A stretch of DNA of 64,000 nt, from the NCBI GenBank assembly GCA_013399305.1, contig VXAI01000183.1:380715-444714 (forward strand). The letters run 5' to 3'. Origin of the DNA: Rostratula benghalensis (lineage: Eukaryota > Chordata > Aves > Charadriiformes > Rostratulidae). Below, one piece after another: positions 26,095 to 38,009 of the stretch; position 1 is the stretch's first letter, and each line of letters begins with the position of its first letter. Made by a program: the position numbers and the translations under genes. The notes beneath the pieces were generated by a model, which did no database searches, was not told where the DNA came from, and saw only the letters and a list, made by a program, of their open reading frames with translations.

Positions 26095-26290
26095 TGCTGC
26101 CTATTAATACTCTTCAAGGGATTATTGTTTCATGCTGCCTGGCTGTTAGGGTTGGCGTTTGGCGGCTGGGATGTAGGAGTGCATACCAGTGTGGCTCTGG
26201 AGCGAGGATTAGGTTGAGCCACTGTGGGACAGTGTCAAATTAGGGATGTTCTTTGAAAGCTCTGACATGACCCGTTCTCAGCAGACAGAA
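26095..26290. promoter_or_regulatory. Complex unique DNA, possible conserved element
   Basis: This block has high complexity and no homopolymers, contains GGATTA (at about 26,120 and 26,208) and the GC-richer 'ggcgtttggcggctgggatg', and sits about 500 bases from a second enhancer-like block. The call is an impression from composition and needs alignment. Confidence 0.2.
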
Positions 26291-26779
26291 TTTCGATAAG
26301 CAGAGAGTCCCCTTACGGTATCAATTTGGTCAAATAATATGTTTATGGGACTATTATTAGATCAAGAGAAACAGTTAAGTGAAACATGGCATGTAACTGT
26401 TAAAAATTATCCACTATCAAACATCAGCTAGGGACACCAAAAGGAAGAGTTGACACTTATAAATAAAAAATGATGTAGAAATTAAACAAACAACCCATGG
26501 AGACTCTTTCAGGTTTTTTCTTTCCCCCCTGGTTTTTTACGTTAAACCACACGATAAACATTCTCTGAGTTGGAGAGGTTTAATCTATGTGCAGAAAGGG
26601 AATTAGAGGCTGATTCAGGTTGGGGTTTTTTCTTTCCTTTCCTAGAGGCTTCTTTTTTATTTTCTTTCCAGGTATTGATTGTGAAAGTGATATCACACCA
26701 GAAGGTGCATTGATATGGTGTTGAGTAACACAAAACTGCAAAGACTCCTTACAGTATAATCAAAGCTTCTGTCCAAGCC

Positions 26780-27010
26780 CCGCACTCTGATGAAATCCAA
26801 TCAATAGGGACGATTAAATGACACATACAGAGCCATCAATATTAAATACAGTCCATTTCCTGTACAAGAACAGTGCAATGTAAAGTGGACAAGATAAAAC
26901 TTGAATAGGCAGGTTATTTACGACGCCTGTACAGTATTTAAGCAGTGATGAGAGTTGGAAGCATGCAGCATTTGCATATTAATCAAAAAAAGCAAATAAG
27001 CTTTTCAACT
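26780..27010. promoter_or_regulatory. Candidate conserved enhancer (POU/homeodomain-rich)
   Basis: The block has the texture of a conserved non-coding element: complex sequence, no microsatellite, and dense developmental factor sites. Visible are 'tgatgaaatccaatcaatag' (PBX/HOX-like), GATTAAATGA, ATCAATATTAAA and a POU octamer joined to a TAAT core, ATTTGCATATTAAT, at 26970-26983. No open frame of note. Conservation cannot be seen from one sequence, so this is inference. Confidence 0.3.
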
Positions 27011-29016
27011 CACAAAAAATATACTTTGGTGGGTTTACAATGTTTCTGAACAATATATTTTTAAAATTTTTTTTTTCTTTTGAGGAACAAGGTAAGGAGG
27101 GAGTTGACTCCAAATTAAAAGACTGCAGATTCTATAATCTGTGATTTTAACAAGTCATTTGGTTCTTACAGAGTTTATTCAAAAGACCAAATCATTTCCC
27201 CTTCACCTGTGCGGTGGAAGACAGGGGTTGCAATAATTCATTGTTCTGCCTCCAGAGGCGGGCAAGAGCCTTCCAGGAAATGCTGCAATTTCCCACCATG
27301 AGAAAACACACAATGGTCCTGCTCAGTAACATAAACATGTAGGGACATCCACGCTGAAAAGCAGGACAAGCCAGCTCAGTGCCAGGGTGGCAATGTGCCA
27401 TGCAGGATTGGCAGTGTGGGTCCTAACATGGGACAGTCATGTTGGCTTGACACTGCCTTTGTCAAGTCCTGTGAAATCCCAGCTCCAGGTTGGCATAGCC
27501 TTGGCTGGACCTGAGCAGGCACTTCCAAAGCTGAGGGCTGCAGTGGCAAAGAAAACTGTTTGACTTGGGTGCCACTGCCACTTGGGTGCCACTTCACAGC
27601 CACTGGCAACCACCTTTACTTTTATGCTGTGTGGAGAAAATGTTGGCCTGCTACTCTGTTCCTGATATTATCCTTTCTGTTTTACAACTGATGTGAGAAA
27701 GATGGGAAAGTAAAGATGCTTTTAAATATGAAGGTCTTAGAGAAAGAAAAAAAAACTTCTCACAAGACACTTCCATCAAGAGCAGTGGCTGTACCAAAGC
27801 AGATGCCAAACACGTGACATTTTAGATTTCCAGATCTCACAGTGGCAGTTAGGGTTGAGAGAAGGCCCTGAAAAGGAAGGTTATCCTTTCTTGAATTCCC
27901 TCTTGACCTTGCCTTCAGAGATACACTGGGGTACTCTCTGAACAAGAGAGAGTCCATCATCTGAGTCCATCAGATGAGAACAATGCTTTTTGGTAAACCT
28001 CTCCTACTTCTTTGCTGTGCCCCTCAAAATATTTTCACCAGTTCCTACAAAATCCACGTTGTAACCCACTGGGAATCATATCTAGCAAGTCTGGTTTCCT
28101 TCTGACATTTTTCTTCATACCATGACTTTGTGATGTGCACATGAGAAACCAAGAGAAAATGAGAGATCTACTAGCAAAAGCAATGAATTTATAAAAAAAA
28201 AAAAATAGAAATAGGGGGAAAATATGGATCTCCAACAAAACAGAGACTGATACCAGGCTGCCTTTTGTTCTTGAAAAGCAAGAGAAAGGATGAACAAATC
28301 CACTGCAGAGGGAAGGCAAGGAATAGTAGCAGCAGATTGGTAGAAAGGTGCTGCTGTGCTACCTCTTAGCTTCACGTTGTTCATTGCTTTTCACACATGA
28401 ATCCTTATCATATTGATTGGTAAATACATCTTCTTCTCTCCCCTTTTTAACCTTAATTCATTCTTTTTCAACATTAAATTTTCACAGTCCCTTTGAGGCG
28501 AATAGATAAAATTCTTTACCACCAAAACTTGTGTTAGTTGTAGTGGAAAACTAGTCGGGCTGTTCACAAGTTTAAAGTTAATCTTATATTTATGTCCTTT
28601 GTTGTACTGGGCCATAAATGTTTGGTATCTTCAGGATGAAAAACCTTCATCTTAACACAATTTTCTAGGATTTTTTTTTTAAAAAAAACAACTCCTCAAT
28701 AAAAGTTTTGTAGAGAAAGTGAGCCTGAAAAATGTTCTTGGAGATGACACTACTCTCTGCCAGGACACTTTCACAAATAGTGTGGGGACAGCAGGTTGTT
28801 TGCCAATGAAAAGCTACTTTCTCTTGACAAAATTGAAAATTGATGACAAAGTGATTGGGTATTTCTCAAAATGCTGTCAAATGTAATGACATTGGGTGTG
28901 TTCCAATTAGTTTTGTAGGCTTTCAAGACACAGCTCTCTCTCCTTGCCTTATGTGTAAAAACTTTGTGTTGTGAGTCTACTCCGCTGAAGGACAGCAATA
29001 ACTGCTACAACTCCCC

Positions 29017-29039
29017 TTTTTTTTTTTTTTTTTTTTTTT
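29017..29039. repeat. Poly(T) tract
   Basis: Twenty-three T following 'caactcccc'. No adjacent transposon recognised. Confidence 0.93.
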
Positions 29040-30662
29040 CTCCTGGGGAATATGACTGCCCTGACATATCTAGTCTTGACTAAAAAAGTAACTTCCATTT
29101 TTCAAAACCTAAGCTTTCTTTTCTGGTTTGATGTGGTGATATTTATACTCGCTGCAAGCTTGTAGGTCACTTTGCAGGCCAGACAATGTGGTACTGATGG
29201 CCGACAGGGTAATGAAGTTCCTTCTTATTGACCCAGTAATTAATGATACCTTTATGACATGAGAGGTGTCCCAAGTCCTGGGACACACTGAGCATCCCAC
29301 CACCAGAAACGGAGGGGAGAGGGAAGACAAAACCTACAGCAAGTTCAATGTCTGTCCTCTTCGCACTGACGGAGCTGGTAACCAAGTTCTCCCTCTCTCC
29401 CCTCTATCTAAAGTACAAACAATGTAAAGCTGGGATTGGATTGATACGGAATGCTACATAAAATGTTTGCTTATAATTATTTCTAGCACCCTTTTGAAGC
29501 TTAGGGATAAAACATTTCTAATTATTCATCAGGCCGTTGGAACTCCTAGGCCTCTGTAATAGGGATTTAACAGAACAACAAATAACATACAGGGATCCAG
29601 ATGAAAGGAGTAAATTTGAAGGGATTATTACCATAAAAAAGCAACTGACTATTTGATGGAGTTACAACAATACAGAGAGTCAGACAGGGATAGAGAAATA
29701 ATGCTAATTGATAAATACGTAGCTGCTTACGTTTAATTTGAGCTGAGAAACAGTTGTAAAATGAGTGATACCTGTAATTTCCTTTTTAGAAGATTACTCA
29801 GTTTGAAATGCATATATAAGGAAAAGCCCTCAAATGCATTTTTCCTGTACCCCTCCTCTCATTTTTACCACTTACCATTGCACATTACTGTCACAAGAGG
29901 TAATTCTTTGTTATACATCTGATTTTATATATCCTGTAACCTGCACATATATGAACCTCATGGGCCATAGGAAGCAAGAGACATTCAAGGAATGAAAACC
30001 AGATTTTCTGTTCACTGCAATATGCTACAAAATCCCTGCGTTGTCTTAACCAGATTCAAAGCATTGCAAAAGTACAAAGCAAATAAAAAAAAAAACAACA
30101 GAAAAAAACCCCAAACCAACCCCCAAATCAGTGAAAGCGGAATTTGTGAAGTTAGAGGAGCCGGCCCAGCATTACTCCTCATTTTTCAGTAAGACAGAGA
30201 ACCTCTAGGATGCTTGTCTTAAATAAGGACCCAGAAAAGACATAGGTGGAACCTTAAATACAAAATAGGGTAACTCTTCCACATTCAGTTCTGTTCTAAG
30301 CAACATCACTACCGCCACTCCGGTGATTTCCCATACAGACAGGTTTTTGAGGATACAGAAGCTGGCTTGCCTAAAGGAGGGAAGGAAATAAATCTTGACT
30401 TTGTACATACATGCAGAAAAGCCATGGATAGGAGACTTACCAGCTACTCTGCAAGCTGCGTGCTTCATCATATCACAAATACCATTTTAAAGGGCAAAGA
30501 CATGCAAAGCAGATGTATTGTAACTATCTCTAAATCAGAATTTCAATGTAAGGCGTTCTTCAACAGCTCAATACAGTCGGTTAGAAGCTTTCTTCCCCTC
30601 CTTAATGAAGGTGAAACGTTAGCATTATAAATTGCAGCTTAGAGAAATTATATTCAGACTTT

Positions 30663-30700
30663 AAAAAAAAAAAAAAAGGGAAGAGAGAGAGAGAGAGAGA
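30663..30700. repeat. Poly(A) plus (GA)n microsatellite
   Basis: Fifteen A, then 'gggaa', then about ten GA units: a compound purine-only tract of nearly 40 bases, capable of triplex-type structure. Confidence 0.9.
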
Positions 30701-31238
30701 AAGCACACGCACTAGATTAGCAGGGGTGGATCGTCTTGTTGAGAGTTGTGCTGCCAAAGCCTATTAAAGTAATTCACGTTTTATACATAGACATTACCAT
30801 TTTCTCTGAACTATAACGTCCTTGGAGTATTACTCCACAGAGACATCCAAAATCCACTTTAGATGGGGCACAAAGGCACAGTTTGAGATTTACCTGTGTG
30901 ACTTGTCTCGCAGGTGACAAGCATTAAGGAGGAAAATCTACACTTCTGTCAGATAAGCAGGAATTCTTCGCCCCTTAATTCACTTGGAAAGAAAGGATAA
31001 TTACCTGAACTAAATTTCTGCGCCCATCTCAAATGGACTCTGGGGACAATCCTGCAGATTAATGCTCTAAGAACATAAGATTCAGAAAGAGAGCGGAGGG
31101 ATGTATGAAATAGGATCTCTTTTAACAACCTGGATCAAAAACTGTATCCTGAACCGAGGGGAGGGAGAGTCGGAGGAAGGGGCAAATCCAGTGTGGCATT
31201 AGCACGTTTTGCTGCCTCAGCAGGTTCAGATTTTGCCA

Positions 31239-31253
31239 ATAATAATAATAATC
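31239..31253. repeat. (AAT)n microsatellite
   Basis: Five AAT units followed by 'cataatga'. Confidence 0.85.
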
Positions 31254-31292
31254 ATAATGATTTTTAAAGGCTGACATTTTTTTTTTTCCTCA

Positions 31293-31307
31293 CCCCCCCC
31301 CCCCCCC
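31293..31307. repeat. C homopolymer
   Basis: A run of fifteen C after 'tttttttcctca', reading as G15 on the minus strand. Confidence 0.92.
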
Positions 31308-31541
31308 ATTCTGGTGGATTTGAATTATTTCCATGACCTGAATGCTTCAGGCAAAATCCTCAGGTGATGTAAATCAGGATTGCTTCCCGCAAATATGGAC
31401 AGATTCATCCTTTCCCATCCACTACAGCTTTGCTGCTCATTTGCAGTATCATAATAATCTAGTGATGTTAATTAATTTTTCCTGTGTTTTATGTAGTGCT
31501 GCCCCTGCCTCCTCCCTGCCTCATATTGTTTCAGTATTATT

Positions 31542-31571
31542 GGGGTTTGGGGGTTTTTTTTGGGTTTTGGG
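31542..31571 (+). other. Possible G-quadruplex motif
   Basis: Four G tracts of 4, 5, 3 and 3 bases separated by T loops of 3, 8 and 4. The 8-base loop slightly exceeds the usual 7-base limit, so stability is uncertain. Confidence 0.4.
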
Positions 31572-32973
31572 ATTTTTTGCATCTGTTGTTTTTGCTCCAC
31601 GTCTGCTAAAATAAATCTGCGGGCTGTTGCTTTAAAAACCAAAATGAAATAAAGCCTGTGTCTCGTCGTGACAGTCAATAACGCTACGGCTTTGGGATCA
31701 ATTGCTATTTGTAGCAGCAGGACTAGCAGTGGGGGCAGATCAGCACAAATTAGTGTCACCCTGTGCCATCCCGTGGGGCAGCCAGCCCCCATTCCCCTAC
31801 AACAAACCATCCCCGTGTTCCAGGGGAGCAGACAGTACCTCCTCACACCCGCACCATGGCAGAGCAGCCCGCACCGGCTCCGAATTCGTCGGGAAAGCGG
31901 TTGTAAAACCTACCGAATTGATGAATTGATGGGGAAGAGGAAAAAATAAATGAGTCCAAGTTGCGTGCCGCTAGAGGTGTGAGGCTAAATGCTCCTGCTC
32001 CCGCAACGGGCTGAAGAATGGAGGATTACAAGTATCTGGGGATCTACAAAAAAGGTTAGATAGCTTTTTAGTGAACACCAGTGACGTCTCTGTTGTAGTT
32101 TAAACTGATGGTTTGTACAGGCGCCTGTAAGCCATGGGGGTCTTCAGTTCAAAACACCTGTTACGATCAATAATAGTGCCAAAATGAAATATAATAGCGT
32201 TTCCCCCCACACACTCTTCTATAGAAAGAAGAGTTGTTACTGCTATAGATCACAGCTATGTAATTTTTTGTCTGTGTTTCATTTGAGCAAAGAGATCCAG
32301 GCTCTGATCTCGGTGGGGGAGAGAGCTGTTATCTCAGAGCCGTGGTCTGGAGGCAGCAGGTCAAACAGGTAATTTTAAAGATGGAGCTACTCAATTCTTT
32401 GCATTTCGTCACCTTTGTCTCTATGAATTAGGCAAATCATTGGGAACCCCCGTGACGAGGGAGAAATGCCAATGGTGTTTACCAGGGTGAGAAAGAACTG
32501 GCCACGGATCAAGACTTCAGCCTTTGGAAAACAAAACCTTGGCCTGCAGAGCAAGGTATATTATGAAATTACATCTGATAACCTGGCTATAGGATTTCTT
32601 ATTGATCTGGGGAGGTGCTAGACAGGCTGCCCTGCAATGTGGAGCCCTCCCTTGAGCCTTCAAGCAGAGAGGTCAGAGAGAGGAAAGGAAAAACCACCTC
32701 CAGGAACTCCCCCCGACCCCCAACACCTCCTAATCCACTCCAGCCCAGAAGAAACCCATCTCCTGGTGAAAGAGTGATTCAGCAGCAACGCCAACTCAAA
32801 CACTGAGCTCACTGCAGCAAAGGATGACAATTTATTGCCTGTTTTAATGATACAGTTTGCGATATGCATACTTGCCAACTGGGAACTGGAGTGAGATCAA
32901 TGAGTTATTTTACGTAGGTCCTGGTATTCTGGGCCAGAATGAAACTGTTGACCTAGGGGTGAAAGTCTCTAAT
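31572..32973. other. Unique DNA, moderately GC-richer, no gene seen
   Basis: 31,660-31,920 is somewhat GC-richer than its surroundings with a few CpG but no clear island. Open frames of 60-124 codons on both strands overlap one another here and lack domains. Confidence 0.5.
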
Positions 32974-33491
32974 TTTATTTCTAGTCCCTCTGAGTCATGT
33001 AGTCACCAGAAATAACACTGACAGCAATAAAACCGAGCAAACAAACAAAACTAAGCAAACATCAAATATTAAGGAAAAAATATTTTGCCAAAGAGGCTCA
33101 GCATACGTTTTGTGAGACGGCATAATCTTTGACAGGGAAATCTGGAACATAAAACCCCCTCTCTCCTGGAGCCCAGTATTCTTCTCTGAAGACAAATGTT
33201 TTATAATAAATATTTTTGTGCCTGTGGAGCTTTGCGCAAAGTTGGACATGGTATTTTTGGCAATATCTGAATGTCAGTAGGAATCTGAGAAAGTGTCACA
33301 TACTGTACTGGAGCTGGCTGTTTGGTCTCAAACCAGGGGTTTGACTTTATATGTGGCGTTGTGATGGGCTGAGAAACATGAAAAAATTTCTTGCATTCAG
33401 ATTTTTGTGTGAGGAATTCTGCTTCTAAGACCTGCTCTGATCCAGGAGCCGAATTAAGGAAGTCATCTAAAGTCACAGTGTCCCACTCCAC
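32974..33491 (-). CDS. Possible terminal coding exon, unknown gene (weak)
   Basis: On the minus strand a 96-codon open stretch (33491 down to a TAA at 33201-33203) follows a possible acceptor '...tttcgatagaaatag|GTGG'. Downstream, at 32974-32979, the minus strand has AATAAA, a plausible polyadenylation signal about 220 bases after the stop. The peptide begins VEWDTVTLDDFLNS and ends KAPQAQKYLL. It is rich in Pro, Gln and Thr and lacks the Phe/Ile/Lys bias of most chance frames here. I recognise no domain or family. The polypyrimidine tract of the acceptor is weak and no upstream exon with matching phase was found. Chance is a serious alternative. Confidence 0.22.
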
Positions 33492-35253
33492 CTATTTCTA
33501 TCGAAACAGAAATATTTCTACTCCTGTTCACACTCACATTCTTATTGCCAATTCTCTGTCTTTCAAAAACAGAACAGCGACGGCCTTGCTTACTTTTAGG
33601 CCCATATTTTTCCTGTTTAGCAAGATCAAAATTACTGCTTCTTATTATTACTACTATTAATATTATGAATAATAATCATCATCATAATGGATTTTTCGCT
33701 ACCCCTTCAGAGGGTAGTTTCCAAAGGAAATTTCTATGTCTATTCCTGGCTAGCAGACACACTAGTTTGGGAAAAATAATCTTCCACTCGAAGGTAGTTT
33801 AACTTCAAATAAGGACTTCTTGGCTCAGAGATTACTAAGGAAAATAATTTCATTTTGCAACCGTAATTCCTATATTTAAGTAACTGGGATTTTCCTTCAG
33901 AGAGATTTGAACTATGGAATTTTCCTTTGTTAGACAAGAATCAACAGAATGTTTGCTGCTAATTAAGCTAAATAAGTTAGCTGCAAAGGAAAATGAGTTA
34001 ATTTTGAAGGTCTTTCATATAAAAAGTACAGTTTTGAGTATAGGAAGTGAAGAGGATTTAATCTAATTTGGTTTTTTTGTTTTTTTTTTTAATTTCAGAT
34101 TTTATGCATATAATTTCTTTTGAAGATTATGAGGGAATGAGTCCCTGTTGGTATAACTCAGTCAACTTTCTGCGATCTGCATTTCGGATCTGATTCAACT
34201 GCCATTGAAGGCAACGGGATTTGGATTAAATCTTTACAGTAGATATTTTTTAAGGTCTCAAAAAACAAAGATTGAGCTCTGTAACACCTGGACATTAATC
34301 ACTAACTTCAGAAAAGTAGCACACAGGCAAGGAAATCACCACATTCTGTAGTGACAAAATATTTTGCAGAAACAGGGCTGAGATGCTGCTGGTGGCTTGG
34401 CTTGACCTGATTTCTCTTCACACAAACACAAAATGTCAATGGGAGACACCAGCAGTGGATTTCGTAGCTTTGGAATTTGATACTGCTCTGTTTTATAAAA
34501 CATGGGGGGGAAATGTATAATATCAAAAGAATGTGTTTACCTTTTTCTTTACCTTTTAAGTAACCGCACCTTGTTACGATTGCAATACTGAAATATTGCA
34601 GATCACTGCAGAATAGAAATACTGAATTCCTAATATAGCTCGACACTGTAGAACCCTAAACCTACATAAATTGATAATTATTTGAAAAAAAGTCAATAAA
34701 ATACTATTTTATTTGAGAAAGGGTTTGGGTTTACAAGTTTATTTTTTTTTATTTTTTTGTTTTGTTTTCTGGGGAGTTTTAGTTGAGAGGCTGGAGCTGC
34801 AAAGTTAACAAAAATCAATATAAAACTCTGCTGCAGTGGACAGAAACCTTTTTACCCCTTCTGAAGGGCCTAACCACCTGGATATACAGCACAATATTAC
34901 CCCTAACATTATCAAAAAATAGACTACATATTTTAATTAGCTTAAAAGGGTCAAATTGCAGGAAAAAAAAAAATCACCTGTGATACAAAAACTCTGGCTA
35001 TTATAATGATACAGTGTGTAATTCAATATATCTGTTTAGATATTGACCTTCTGCATTATTAATGGCTTTGAAAAGGGTACTGCTGTCTTGCAAGTCCTTA
35101 ACAGGTGGAAGCCACTGGAAACTGAACATTTATTGGTTTCTATATGCCAGATTACTTTCAAACTAAAAGTCAATGCAAATATGTTTGCAGCCAGAATTTA
35201 ATAGGGAGTCCTGATTGGGTTTCTTTTTGCCTAAAGCTTCTTCTTTACACCAT
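33492..35253. other. Unique AT-rich DNA, no gene seen
   Basis: Contains TAATAATCATCATCATAAT-like sequence near 33,655-33,690, T-rich stretches at 34,074-34,092 and 34,740-34,760, and a possible old repeat phrase at 34,180-34,215. The 112-codon minus-strand opening at 34308-34646 shows no domain. Confidence 0.55.
34180..34215. repeat. Possible old repeat scrap
   Basis: 'ctgattcaactgccattgaa' followed by 'ggcaacgggatttgg' resembles the CATTGAAGTCAATGGGA signature. Very short and tentative. Confidence 0.25.
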
Positions 35254-35279
35254 CCCCCCACCCCCCAAAAAAACCCCCC
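35254..35279 (-). other. G-quadruplex motif on minus strand
   Basis: The plus strand reads C6-A-C6-A7-C6, so the minus strand carries three G6 tracts with loops of 7 and 1. Splitting a tract gives four or more G3 runs, which satisfies the usual quadruplex rule. Confidence 0.55.
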
Positions 35280-35479
35280 AAAACAAATCAAACCAAAAAA
35301 CTATTGTGAAAGAAGGATTTCATTTACTTTAACTGTGTCAATTTTTGCTACTTAAAGAAGTTCATTTGGATATGAATCATTTGGAAAGCCCCTGTCTATT
35401 CTTCTGAATAAGCCTTCAGCCTCAGAAAAATCCTAGTCTCTGCTGAGATCTTTGGTGAACCAAAATACATACTAGATAC

Positions 35480-35690
35480 CTCATTAATTTATATATAATA
35501 ATATGTATCATTATATATATAACTATGCAGTTAAATATAAATATAAGCAAATATTTATATGTGTAAACATATATCTATATATAATTTACACACTACATAT
35601 ATATTTTATAAAATTGATAATTGCGTAAATTTTATATATAAATTCACATATAATATGGAAGTATTAAAATATATTTTTTCTGTATATTCA
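35480..35690. repeat. AT-rich palindromic low-complexity block
   Basis: About 210 bases almost entirely A and T with many TATATA runs and inverted copies, for example arms ATATATAAT (35491-35499) and ATTATATAT (35510-35518). Could extrude as hairpins or cruciforms. No gene. Confidence 0.8.
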
Positions 35691-36837
35691 TCTTTAAACA
35701 ACACTTTTGTATTAGATACTGTGCTTACATGTGATCCCAAAGCAGAGTATAGGGCCTCCCACACTCAAAACCACCAGAAATAGTATTGGTCTTATTTACT
35801 TCATTTTGCTTTCTACTGAAAATCAGGTCTTGTTCTGTCAATGAAAGTAAAATTATTCAGATATCACAAGGTATATCTGGGCGGACATTAACTTGTGTAT
35901 TTTTTATTTAATTTCAGAATGCTGTTTTGATTTATTTATAGATTAAAAAATTTAAATGCATTTTGTGTCTTTCAATATTTTTAAACATACTTATCAGCTG
36001 AGTTATCTATTTCACACACAATTATGTGATAGAGAGAACTAAAATGACCATAAAAACATAACATTTTTTCTGACATGGAAAAATCAGTTTAATAGAAAAC
36101 AATATTTGACTAAATATCTTGTGAATACTTCCCCTAAGGGTTAGTTCCCGTGTGACTTTCAACATAGCAGAAAGAATTTCTGTGCAAATCAACCATGCTG
36201 CATAAAATAAGAATAGAGAGAGAAAAAAATAAAAGGAACAAATTTTAAATTAATAAATTGAAAATTCAAAAAATCTATAAGAAAGTCTACGATAAAGAGT
36301 TATCTATATATCTTTTCCTATGGTCTTTTTACTGAATTCTATTAAAGACAACACTATGACTATGAGAAGTCATAAAATATAGCCATGACCTCATTTGTAA
36401 GATCACTCAATATTAGCACTTCCCTTTATTCTAATTGTCAATCTCTTTACATATATTATACTATATTCGATGTACAGTTCTGTTTAACTGGTTTAGAACT
36501 GCTGAGCTATAATCAGGAAACAGAAAAAAGGGAGAATTTAATTTCTTTTGTAAATATTTACTCTCATTTTAAAAAATGTGTTTGTAATTCATTTTGTTCC
36601 CTTAAGAAGTGAATTTTTATATTGTATGTATTGTGGAGTTCTCCAAGCCCAGGGACAGTGAAAGTGCACTGTGGGAATTTAAAATCTGAGTCAACTTCCA
36701 AAAATACCATTACATTGTGATACCATTACTATTTCGTTACCTATCATTTACTTCCTACAAATGACACTGGAAGATACATCAGTGAAACTAGTCAAACCTG
36801 TTAGTTGTCAACTGTGTATCTTTTCTTCATCACAGAT
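35691..36837. other. AT-rich DNA, no gene seen
   Basis: No exon or transposon recognised. Minus-strand polyadenylation-like hexamers occur: ATTAAA at 36537-36542 and AATAAA at 36425-36430, both downstream of the candidate stop at 36838. Confidence 0.55.
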
Positions 36838-36986
36838 TTAATCTATTAATTGATCCAGGTCCCAGCATGATGTACTGTGTGCAGTAGAGAGGAGACCTTT
36901 GCTGGTGGCACAAGCTTTTTGTGGATCTGGCCTGTTTCTATCCTTTGGGTTGAGTGGAAATAGGGCAGTAGACATCCTGTCAACTG
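36838..36986 (-). CDS. Possible last coding exon of a two-exon ORF (weak)
   Basis: Minus-strand segment after a fair acceptor ('ctttttttcctatatcatag' before 36986). Read with the phase supplied by the segment at 37709-37895, it gives VDRMSTALFPLNPKDRN, continues about 30 residues and ends WDLDQLID at a TAA (36838-36840). Length is 149 bases, two of which complete a split codon. No domain or family is recognised. Supporting points are the phase match and the hexamers AATAAA/ATTAAA 300-400 bases downstream. Against: it is short, the sequence has no known homologue I can recall, and phase agreement happens by chance one time in three. Confidence 0.22.
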
Positions 36987-37708
36987 CTATGATATAGGAA
37001 AAAAAGATCTTTTTCCTTCTTGGGTTGAAGGCCGAGAAGGAAATCTGAACTTGGATCTGCACAGGGCTTTTCTTCCCTTAGGTTTTCTCACAAGAAGCTG
37101 CTCCAGCTTTTTGGCCAAGGAATTCCTGAGTTCATCGCAACCACAAATTCATCTGTAAATACTCTCATCCTTCCCGATTGAGATGGAATTTTCAACTGAG
37201 CTGTGAAACAAAGTAACCTCTGGAACTTCAGCTATTTTAAAAGTCCATCTAGACTGAGGTTCTGGCATTTTTGTGTTTTTTTTCTTTTGGTTTTTTTTTT
37301 CTTTCCTGATAGTTTTGTGTTGCCAACCAAATCCAAGAATTCCACATGATAAAATGCATCCATCTATTCTCCATCAAAAATGATTATTCTCTAAACTGTA
37401 GTGAAATGCTGACAAAGTCAGAAGAAAGCCTACTCTGATGGACTTTCAGATTCAAGAGCTCTAGATAAGCACATAGATTTCTGACTGTTTCTCCCACATA
37501 AATTTGAACTCTGACCTTATGTAGAGTTTCACAGAAGTGTTGGGATTTTTTCCAGAATAGCCCATCATAGCATTGCAGTTCTAGGTTGAGACATGGGTTA
37601 TGATTTGTAGATTACATGGAACTGACACCGACTCAGCACTTGCATGCATTTCCAAGAGGTGTGACTGAAAACATGTAACAGAACTTGTCTCAATAAAAAC
37701 ATACCCAC

Positions 37709-37895
37709 CTGAAGTAAAATGATGGTTCTCGTTTTGTTTTAGTGCCATGTGTTCCAACACAATGGCTGAGGAAGAATTATTGCTGCTGAGAGAAGCACTG
37801 TCTTTCTGGTGACTCACTGAAGTCTCTGGCCTGGACTTCAACAGAGAAGTTCTGTCAATCAGATTAGGAACAACTTTTTGTTTCACCCAGAACAT
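37709..37895 (-). CDS. Possible first coding exon, unknown small ORF (weak)
   Basis: Minus-strand open stretch with an ATG at 37895-37893 (A at -3), reading MFWVKQKVVPNLIDRTSLL then a Ser-rich part (SASLSSNNSSSAIVLEH) and ending in a strong donor, CAG|gtgggtatg, at 37708. The frame continues upstream to possible acceptors at 37900 or 37905, so the ATG need not be the true start. Joined across 722 bases to 36986-36838 it gives a hypothetical 111-residue ORF. The only CpG-dense patch of the window lies about 1.4 kb upstream in the direction of transcription. No family recognised. It could equally be part of a long non-coding RNA or chance. Confidence 0.25.
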
Positions 37896-38009
37896 GATGA
37901 CTGGACTGAAAGTCTTTGAACAATGCATGTAAATATACCCAAAGATAGATGCCACATTATGTCCAAAATGAACAGTTCATTTGTGAAACTGAGCTTTAGC
38001 AAGAATCCT

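Larger units (their letters stand above)
27011..31541. other. Unique DNA, no gene seen
   Basis: Items noted: a small direct repeat 'tgggtgccact' at about 27,567-27,595, T run at 29017-29039, A run at 30663-30677 next to a GA microsatellite at 30682-30700, AAT repeats at 31239-31253 and a C run at 31293-31307. No exon or transposon recognised. Confidence 0.55.

Noticed and set aside
31472..31846. 124-codon minus-strand opening and overlapping plus-strand frames
   Set aside because: Mutually overlapping frames in slightly GC-richer DNA with no domain.
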